Positions 1-4,274 of a stretch of DNA of 5,325 nt are shown in pieces (position 1 is the stretch's first letter; each line of letters begins with the position of its first letter). The DNA is taken from contig CALLKF010000194.1 of the NCBI GenBank assembly GCA_938008535.1, forward strand, positions 1-5,325, read 5' to 3'. The translations under genes and the position numbers were made by a program. The notes under the pieces are model-generated. The model did no database searches, was not told the origin of the DNA, and saw only the letters and a program-made list of their open reading frames with translations. Source of the stretch: an uncultured Saprospirales bacterium (GTDB lineage Bacteria > Bacteroidota > Bacteroidia > Chitinophagales > JADIYW01).

Positions 1-103
1 GTTTTAGAGCTGTAAAATAAATTCAATAATAATTTTAACATTAATTAAATCCATCGTGCAACCATTTTTGGCATCAACATTGTTATATTTATAATATAAT
101 ACG

Positions 104-739
104 ATGAAAAAACTCTTTTTTATATTATTTCTATCAGCAAATGCCTATTCGTTTGCACAAGAACAATATGATACCATTAAACTGCCGCAAATTATTATTG
201 GCGACGATACGTTACCAGAAATTACATTGGAACCTATTGAAGTTAAAGCTACTAAATTAGAAAAAGTTACCTTAGAGGATTGGAAAAAACGCTACTTAAT
301 GATCGTGTATCCATACGCTTTACGCGTGGCACGTTTAAATAAAAAAGTAAGTGACGATTTAGCTAAAATTGATAAAAAACGTGAACGAACAAAATATTTA
401 AACGAAAGTGAAAAATTATTACGCAAGAATTTTGAATCAACCTTAAAAAATTTGACTAGAATTCAAGGTCAGTACCTGATTTTATTAATAAATAGAGAAA
501 CAGGTCAAACTGTTTTTGATTTATTGAAAGAATATAGAAGCGGTTTTAAAGCACATTGGTGGAATTTTTTAGGTAAATTTTTCGATTTAGACATGAAAGC
601 AAAATACGATCCACAAGGAAAAGATAAACAAACTGAGAATTTTATTGTTAGATTACAAGAAATTTATAGAATAGACGGTACTAAATACATTATAGAAAAT
701 GAGCAATTCAATACACCAATTCCAGGTCAAAAACGCTAG
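104..739 (+). CDS. Secreted DUF4294-family protein
   Basis: The product is 211 residues with a signal peptide at residues 1-18 (MKK, a hydrophobic stretch, then SFA before Gln19), so the mature protein should be exported to the periplasm or beyond. There is no lipobox cysteine. After a variable acidic region (20-50), residues about 57-170 match the pattern I recall for DUF4294, a Bacteroidota family of unknown function: a WKKRY...YPYALRVARLN segment (60-79), a charged helical stretch (80-116), and the most recognisable core, LTRIQGQYLILLINRETGQ (117-135), then TVFDLLKEYRSG and HWWNFLGKFFDLDMK (136-165). No catalytic motif is evident. ATG 104 is chosen because it starts the signal peptide. The last 13 codons are shared, in another frame, with the start of the peroxidase gene, which suggests translational coupling. 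Family assignment is from memory of the motif; the function is unknown. Confidence 0.85.
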   Translation: MKKLFFILFLSANAYSFAQEQYDTIKLPQIIIGDDTLPEITLEPIEVKATKLEKVTLEDWKKRYLMIVYPYALRVARLNKKVSDDLAKIDKKRERTKYLNESEKLLRKNFESTLKNLTRIQGQYLILLINRETGQTVFDLLKEYRSGFKAHWWNFLGKFFDLDMKAKYDPQGKDKQTENFIVRLQEIYRIDGTKYIIENEQFNTPIPGQKR

Positions 740-1196
740 AGGCAGAGAGGTTAATCTTTCTGATTACAAAGGTAAAGTTGTGTTAGTAGTAAACACAGCA
801 TCCAAATGTGGTTTAACACCACAATTAGATAAACTCGAAAAACTATACAAAGAATTTAAAGACGAAGGTTTTGAAATTATTGGTTTCCCAAGCAACGATT
901 TTGCCGGACAAGAACCATTATCATCAGATAAAGCAGAAGAGTTTTGTCAAATAAATTATGGCGTGACGTTTCCAATTATGGATAAAATTCATGTGAAAAA
1001 AGGCGACAACCAAAATGAAGTTTTTAAATTTTTAGGTGATAATGCGCCTGGTCTAAAGATGTTGACACATCCAAAATGGAATTTTCAAAAATACTTAATT
1101 GATAAAGACGGTAAAGTGGTTGATTATTTTATTCCAACTACAGAACCAGATGCTGACAAAATCAAAAAAGAAATTAAGGAATTGCTGGTGAAATAA
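699..1196 (+). CDS. Glutathione peroxidase family thiol peroxidase
   Basis: This 165-residue protein has a thioredoxin fold and should reduce hydrogen peroxide or organic hydroperoxides in the cytoplasm. The family signature VVNTASKCGLTPQ (30-42) carries the peroxidatic Cys37. The rest of the catalytic tetrad is visible: Gln71 in AGQEP, and Trp127-Asn128 in KWNFQKYLID. Cys83 in EFCQINYGVTFP sits where the resolving cysteine lies in thioredoxin-dependent members, so the reductant is more likely thioredoxin than glutathione (inference). The usual Cys of GFPCNQF is Ser64 here (GFPSNDF), a position that is not one of the tetrad. No subunit-interface loop of the tetrameric animal enzymes is present, and the length is normal for bacteria. 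The start at 699 is forced: the residues SNSIHQFQVK match the family N-terminus and no later Met precedes the catalytic Cys. It overlaps the DUF4294 gene by 41 bases. The name gpx or bsaA would be generic, so no symbol is given. Confidence 0.95.
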   Translation: MSNSIHQFQVKNARGREVNLSDYKGKVVLVVNTASKCGLTPQLDKLEKLYKEFKDEGFEIIGFPSNDFAGQEPLSSDKAEEFCQINYGVTFPIMDKIHVKKGDNQNEVFKFLGDNAPGLKMLTHPKWNFQKYLIDKDGKVVDYFIPTTEPDADKIKKEIKELLVK

Positions 1197-1215
1197 AAAT
1201 ATCAGTGAGTTGCGC

Positions 1216-1243
1216 GGAGTTTTCACAGAGAAAACTCCTTTTT
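1216..1243 (+). terminator. Intrinsic terminator after the peroxidase gene
   Basis: A perfect 9-bp inverted repeat, GGAGTTTTC (1216-1224) and GAAAACTCC (1230-1238), encloses a 5-base loop and is followed directly by five T (1239-1243), then further T-rich sequence to 1256. It lies 20 bases past the peroxidase stop codon and should end the DUF4294-peroxidase transcript, separating it from the propeller gene at 1295. Confidence 0.85.
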
Positions 1244-1294
1244 CTTTGTTTTTTTTAGTGATATCTGTTACTGAAATTATGTAGTTTTATCTTT

Positions 1295-2419
1295 ATGAAA
1301 AAACTACTTTTCGGATTACTTTTATTTCTTGGTTTCACACATTTATTTGCACAGAAAATTTCTACTACAGAATGGAAAAAGTTTATACCATCTGCTCAAA
1401 TTCCTTCTGAAATAAAATGTAAAAACTCAAACAATAATATTGACTTAGTGCTGTTCAAAGGCAGATATTACTGTGCTTTCCGAACTGCGCCAACACATTT
1501 TGCATCTAAAAAAACGAAGATATTTATTGTTAGTTCAACTGATTTTAAAACGTGGAAATACGAAACAGAATTTTTTGTAAATGCTGATATGCGTGAACCG
1601 CGGTTTTCTATTTTCAAGGATAAATTGTTTTTTTATTTTTTCGAAGGCGGAACCAAAATGTTCAAGTTTGAACCAAAACATATTTGGACAAGTATTTTGT
1701 CGGACACTGGTTGGTGCTCAAAAATTAAAACCAATTTAGATGGTTTTGTAGATTGGCGCTTTCGAACACAAAATAACAAATTGTATTTTTCATCGTATTA
1801 TGGTGTCAATTTATACAACAGCGAACATCACGCAAATTTGCGTTTATTCACTTCTGAAGATGGAATAAATTTTTTACCGATTTCAAAAGAACCACAAATA
1901 ACCGAACAAGGTGCAGAAGAAGGCGAATTTATTTTTGATAAACAAGGAAATATTTGGTCAACAGTTCGTTTAGAAGGAAGCGGTTCGTTGCTTTGTTTTG
2001 CATCTAAAGATTCATTGGATAAATGGAAAACTAAATTTTCTAAATTGAAATATGACAGCGCATTAATGTTCGCACAAGGCAATGATATTTATTTGGTTTC
2101 GCGCAGACATTTGAAAGGAAATGCAACTGAAGTTGAGTTTCCAACTAAAAAGCAACGTCGTAAAAATTTGCTTCAATATTCATTTTCTAAAAAAGTAACA
2201 TCGCTTTTCAAAATCAATAAAGAAAAAATGGAAATTGAATTGGTGATGGATTTTCCAAGTACAGGCGACACGGCTTTTCCTGCAATTGCACGGAAAAATG
2301 ATTCTACTTTTTATTTGTTGAATTACTCATCAGATATCCATAAACGAAGCAAAATCTGGATTGGTGGACAACTTGGTAAAACATACATTTATCAAACAGA
2401 ATTGATGATTAACGATTGA
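1295..2419 (+). CDS. Secreted sialidase-like beta-propeller protein
   Basis: The 374-residue product begins with a signal peptide (1-19, ending LFA before Gln20), so it is exported. The body looks like a repeated-blade propeller of the sialidase or glycosidase type: an AFRTAP segment with Arg63 (61-66), reminiscent of the sialidase FRIP motif; three Asp-box-like turns, SSTDFKTW (80-87), TSEDGINF (186-193) and ASKDSLDKW (236-244); and a conserved-looking MREPRFSIFKDKLFFYFFEGG (99-119) followed by MFKFEP (122-127). Arg and acidic residues that could line an active site include Arg63, Arg99, Arg103, Arg155, Glu208, Glu209, Glu211 and Arg225. I recall similar uncharacterised proteins annotated as exo-alpha-sialidase or sialidase family, but catalytic activity cannot be claimed. 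A basic loop, PTKKQRRKN (283-291), is unusual for this fold. It follows a terminator and so is probably its own unit. Its final codons (LMIND and stop) lie inside the heptamer repeat at 2401-2456. Confidence 0.72.
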   Translation: MKKLLFGLLLFLGFTHLFAQKISTTEWKKFIPSAQIPSEIKCKNSNNNIDLVLFKGRYYCAFRTAPTHFASKKTKIFIVSSTDFKTWKYETEFFVNADMREPRFSIFKDKLFFYFFEGGTKMFKFEPKHIWTSILSDTGWCSKIKTNLDGFVDWRFRTQNNKLYFSSYYGVNLYNSEHHANLRLFTSEDGINFLPISKEPQITEQGAEEGEFIFDKQGNIWSTVRLEGSGSLLCFASKDSLDKWKTKFSKLKYDSALMFAQGNDIYLVSRRHLKGNATEVEFPTKKQRRKNLLQYSFSKKVTSLFKINKEKMEIELVMDFPSTGDTAFPAIARKNDSTFYLLNYSSDIHKRSKIWIGGQLGKTYIYQTELMIND

Positions 2420-2456
2420 TGATATATGATTTATAATAGACAATTGACAATTAAAT
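2401..2456 (+). repeat. Left arm of 7-bp periodic repeat array
   Basis: Eight 7-base units run without a break in one register: ATTGATG, ATTAACG, ATTGATG, ATATATG, ATTTATA, ATAGACA, ATTGACA, ATTAAAT. A loose consensus is ATTRAYR. The first units encode the last residues and stop codon of the upstream propeller gene; the rest are intergenic. The facing array at 2465-2499 is in the opposite orientation. Confidence 0.75.
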
Positions 2457-2464
2457 TTTTAAAT

Positions 2465-2499
2465 AAATAATCATCAATTGTTAATCGTTAATCGTAAAT
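2465..2499 (-). repeat. Right arm of 7-bp periodic repeat array
   Basis: Read on the - strand from 2499 to 2465, five consecutive 7-base units keep register: ATTTACG, ATTAACG, ATTAACA, ATTGATG, ATTATTT. They use the same vocabulary as the left array in reverse orientation, so the two arms can pair. Perfect complementary stretches are 2400-2411 with 2468-2479 (12 bp) and 2407-2417 with 2483-2493 (11 bp). These share 2407-2411 and are therefore mutually exclusive. The last unit overlaps the bshB1 promoter element. Confidence 0.75.
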
Positions 2500-2502
2500 T
2501 TG
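2495..2502 (+). promoter_or_regulatory. Putative -7 promoter element of bshB1
   Basis: TAAATTTG matches the Bacteroidota sigma-ABfr -7 consensus TAnnTTTG exactly and ends 5 bases before the bshB1 ATG at 2508. No TTTG sits at the expected spacing of about 19 bases upstream; only TTG at 2478-2480 is near, with a 14-base gap. If used, the transcript would start at or next to the ATG, giving a leaderless or nearly leaderless message. Confidence 0.45.
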
Positions 2503-2507
2503 TACTT

Positions 2508-3212
2508 ATGAATAAACTCGACATCTTAGTATTTGCTGCGCATCCAGACGATGTTGAATTAGCATGCAGTGGTACAGTTTTAAAACATATTAGCTTAGGT
2601 TATAAAGTTGGAATTGTGGATTTAACCAAAGGTGAATTAGGTACACGTGGTTCTGCAGAAATTCGTGCAGAAGAATCTAAAAAATCATCAGAAATATTAG
2701 GCATTCATGCACGCGAAAATTTAGGATTTAGAGATGGATTTTTTGAAATTGATGAAGCACATTTATTAAAAGTTGTTTCGATTATTAGAAAATATCAACC
2801 AGAAATAATTTTAGCAAATGCAAGTTCAGACAGACATCCAGATCACAAACGCGCTGGCGATTTAATTTCAAGAGCAAATTTTTTAAGTGGTTTGATGAAA
2901 ATAGAAGATGAGCAACCAGCTTGGCGCGCCAAAACTATATATCGTTATATACAAGATAATTATGTGAAACCAGATGTTATTGTTGATATTTCTAGATTTG
3001 AATTGCAAAAATTGGAAGCAATAAAAGCATTTAAATCACAATTTTATGATGCCAATTCTACCGAGCCGCAGACACCAATTTCTAAGCCAGATTTTTTAGA
3101 TTTTATTTTAGCAAGAGCCAAAGAATTTGGTAGATCCATAAATGCTGAATATGGTGAAGGTTTTACAGTTGAAAGAAATATTGGTGTAAATAATTTGTTT
3201 GATTTAGTTTAG
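2508..3212 (+). CDS. bshB1: Bacillithiol biosynthesis deacetylase BshB1
   Basis: BshB1 is a zinc-dependent LmbE/PIG-L-type N-deacetylase that converts N-acetylglucosaminyl malate to glucosaminyl malate, the second step of bacillithiol synthesis in the cytoplasm (BshA precedes it and BshC follows). From ATG 2508 the protein is 234 residues. The motif AHPDDVE gives His12, Asp14 and Asp15, and DRHPDH gives His110 and His113. These match the zinc ligands (His12, Asp15, His113) and catalytic Asp14 known for the Bacillus cereus homologue BcZBP, of about the same length. Other family stretches are DLTKGELGTRGSAEIRAEE (38-56), ENLGFRDGFF (70-79), KSQFY (176-180) with EPQTPIS (186-192), and GEGFTVER (216-223). 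A TTG codon at 2478 would extend the frame by 10 residues, but these fall inside the repeat and ahead of the conserved KLDILVFAAHPDD start, so ATG 2508 is preferred. bshA and bshC are not in the window. Confidence 0.95.
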   Translation: MNKLDILVFAAHPDDVELACSGTVLKHISLGYKVGIVDLTKGELGTRGSAEIRAEESKKSSEILGIHARENLGFRDGFFEIDEAHLLKVVSIIRKYQPEIILANASSDRHPDHKRAGDLISRANFLSGLMKIEDEQPAWRAKTIYRYIQDNYVKPDVIVDISRFELQKLEAIKAFKSQFYDANSTEPQTPISKPDFLDFILARAKEFGRSINAEYGEGFTVERNIGVNNLFDLV

Positions 3213-3249
3213 TATTAGACACATGTCATAAATAAATTAGTTCTGTATA

Positions 3250-4104
3250 TTATTTTGCTTTTCGTGCATTTGCAGCTTTGTCTCTATCGTTTTTTATGCT
3301 TTCTGAATCAGAACCAGTGCCATTATAGGCATCTTTTAATTCATAAAAATAACCAATAAGTTTAGTTGTATTAAAATCTTCTGATTGCGAAAAAGATAAA
3401 GTAGTATGATATGAATTTGTGTAAGTAGAATACACACATTCTTTTTCATTTTTACAATTAATTACTATTTTTTTTGATGACTCTTCAGTTATAGTAGACA
3501 TGTCAGACATGCTGATTTTACTATACTTTCCAGATTTATATCTATCAAATAAATAACCATCCTTTATTTCTAAATAACCATAATAACCATTGTCAAATGT
3601 TTTGAGATAATCATTTATTTTTTTTAGTACAGAATTATAATCGTTTGTTTTTGTAGATGTTGTAGTTGTACTTACAACATTGGCGTCTTTCTTTTCATCA
3701 ACATTTACTACCATTTCAGCAATGTCATAAGTTAGATTGATGGTATTGTTAGAACTCCAATAGTCAGTTTTGTCATACACAAAATCTAAACTGTATTCAT
3801 TTGCAATGGTACGTTCTTCCCAATTTCCAGCATCATTTAATGCGTTTAAAACGGCTCTTACGTTATGATTTCCTGTTGGAATTTTTACTTTAACACTATT
3901 TTGCATAGATTGCAATTTTTTTTCACTTTCACCAATTTTTTTATTATCGCAATACACCACTAATTTTGAAAGATGATCGAAACCTTCTTTAGTATTTATT
4001 GCTTTAAATTTAAAGGTAATATCAACTGTTTCTGCTGCCTTAGAAATAGTTGGTAGAAAGAAAATACTCAAAAATAGGAAAGTTAAAAAGATAGTTTTTT
4101 TCAT
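3250..4104 (-). CDS. Secreted protein of unknown function, two-part
   Basis: I do not recognise this 284-residue protein. A signal peptide is clear (1-23, MKK, a Phe/Leu-rich core, then SKA before Ala24), so it is exported; no lipobox Cys is present. Residues about 26-133 alternate hydrophobic and polar residues (VDITFKFKAI, KLVVYCDNKKIGES, SVKVKIPTGNHNVRAVLNAL), suggesting a beta-sandwich of Ig or PEGA-like character. A Thr/Ser-rich linker follows (145-152, STTTTSTK). The second part, about 156-260, is Tyr-rich: YLKTFDNGYYGYLEIKDGYL (166-185), DRYKSGKYSKIS (187-198), then two cysteines in VINCKNEKECVYSTYTNSYH (214-233) that could form a disulfide, then an amphipathic stretch to Tyr260. The tail (264-284) is highly charged and ends ANARKAK. 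It converges with bshB1 and is separated from the ABC-F gene upstream by that gene's terminator and a 20-bp direct repeat, so it is probably transcribed alone. Confidence 0.8.
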   Translation of the reverse strand: MKKTIFLTFLFLSIFFLPTISKAAETVDITFKFKAINTKEGFDHLSKLVVYCDNKKIGESEKKLQSMQNSVKVKIPTGNHNVRAVLNALNDAGNWEERTIANEYSLDFVYDKTDYWSSNNTINLTYDIAEMVVNVDEKKDANVVSTTTTSTKTNDYNSVLKKINDYLKTFDNGYYGYLEIKDGYLFDRYKSGKYSKISMSDMSTITEESSKKIVINCKNEKECVYSTYTNSYHTTLSFSQSEDFNTTKLIGYFYELKDAYNGTGSDSESIKNDRDKAANARKAK

Positions 4105-4173
4105 CGTTATTTTTTAATAGTTAAAAGTAAACCAAAATTTTAATTTATAAAATACCATAAAATACGTAGATGT

Positions 4174-4210
4174 TTCGACAAGCTAAACATGAATTCGACA
4201 AGCTCAACAT
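4174..4210. repeat. Two 20-bp-period direct repeats, TTCGACAAGCT type
   Basis: TTCGACAAGCTAAACAT (4174-4190) recurs as TTCGACAAGCTCAACAT (4194-4210), 16 of 17 bases identical, with a 20-base period. The first copy sits in a short inverted repeat, ATGTTT (4170-4175) and AAACAT (4185-4190). The unit resembles a dispersed intergenic sequence I recall from many Bacteroidota genomes (ATGTTGAGCTTGTCGAA on the other strand). The repeats lie 70-106 bases upstream of the unknown secreted gene. Confidence 0.8.
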
Positions 4211-4215
4211 AACTC

Positions 4216-4253
4216 AAAAAAAGCTGGCATCGCTTAAACCGATGCCAGCTTTT
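4216..4253 (-). terminator. Strong intrinsic terminator of the ABC-F gene
   Basis: A perfect 14-bp stem, 4219-4232 with 4240-4253 (core AGCTGGCATCG and its complement), encloses a 7-base loop (4233-4239). Read on the - strand, it begins 21 bases after the ABC-F stop codon and its 3' arm runs into seven consecutive T (complement of 4216-4222), the classic arrangement for that direction. On the + strand it is followed by TTTTAAAATTTTT, a weaker tract. Confidence 0.93.
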
Positions 4254-4274
4254 AAAATTTTTAAATCTAGAATT

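Noticed and set aside
1..13. GTTTTAGAGCTGT resembles the start of type II-A CRISPR repeats (Streptococcus type).
   Set aside because: Only 13 bases agree, the sequence then diverges, no second copy exists in the window, and there are no cas genes. The edge position prevents testing whether an array lies beyond it.
1..20. Possible tail of an upstream + strand gene (frame ending TAA at 13-15, or TAA at 18-20).
   Set aside because: Four or five codons cannot be distinguished from chance. The rest of 21-103 shows no gene.
67..97. TTTG (67-70) with TATATTTA (84-91) as a promoter for the DUF4294 gene.
   Set aside because: The spacing of 13 bases is too short for the TTTG-N19-TAnnTTTG arrangement and the last base of the -7 element is wrong; a promoter is likely here but cannot be placed.
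1282..1295. TAGTTTTA or TATCTTTA as a -7 element just ahead of the propeller gene.
   Set aside because: Neither ends in G and no TTTG lies at proper spacing; in such AT-rich DNA near matches are expected.
1828..2082. 84-codon open frame on the - strand inside the propeller gene.
   Set aside because: It lies wholly opposite a well-supported gene, has no family motif and no start signal; it is a shadow frame.
2400..2493. The inverted heptamer arms as an intrinsic terminator for the propeller gene.
   Set aside because: Loops are over 50 bases, the stems are AT-rich, and no T-run follows the 3' arm.
2478..2507. TTG start at 2478 extending BshB1 by 10 residues.
   Set aside because: The extension is encoded by the heptamer repeat and overlaps the promoter element; ATG 2508 gives the family N-terminus with His12 and Asp15 in their usual positions.
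4122..4129. TACTTTTA on the - strand as a -7 element for the unknown secreted gene.
   Set aside because: The final G is missing and the expected upstream element reads TTTT, so support is weak.
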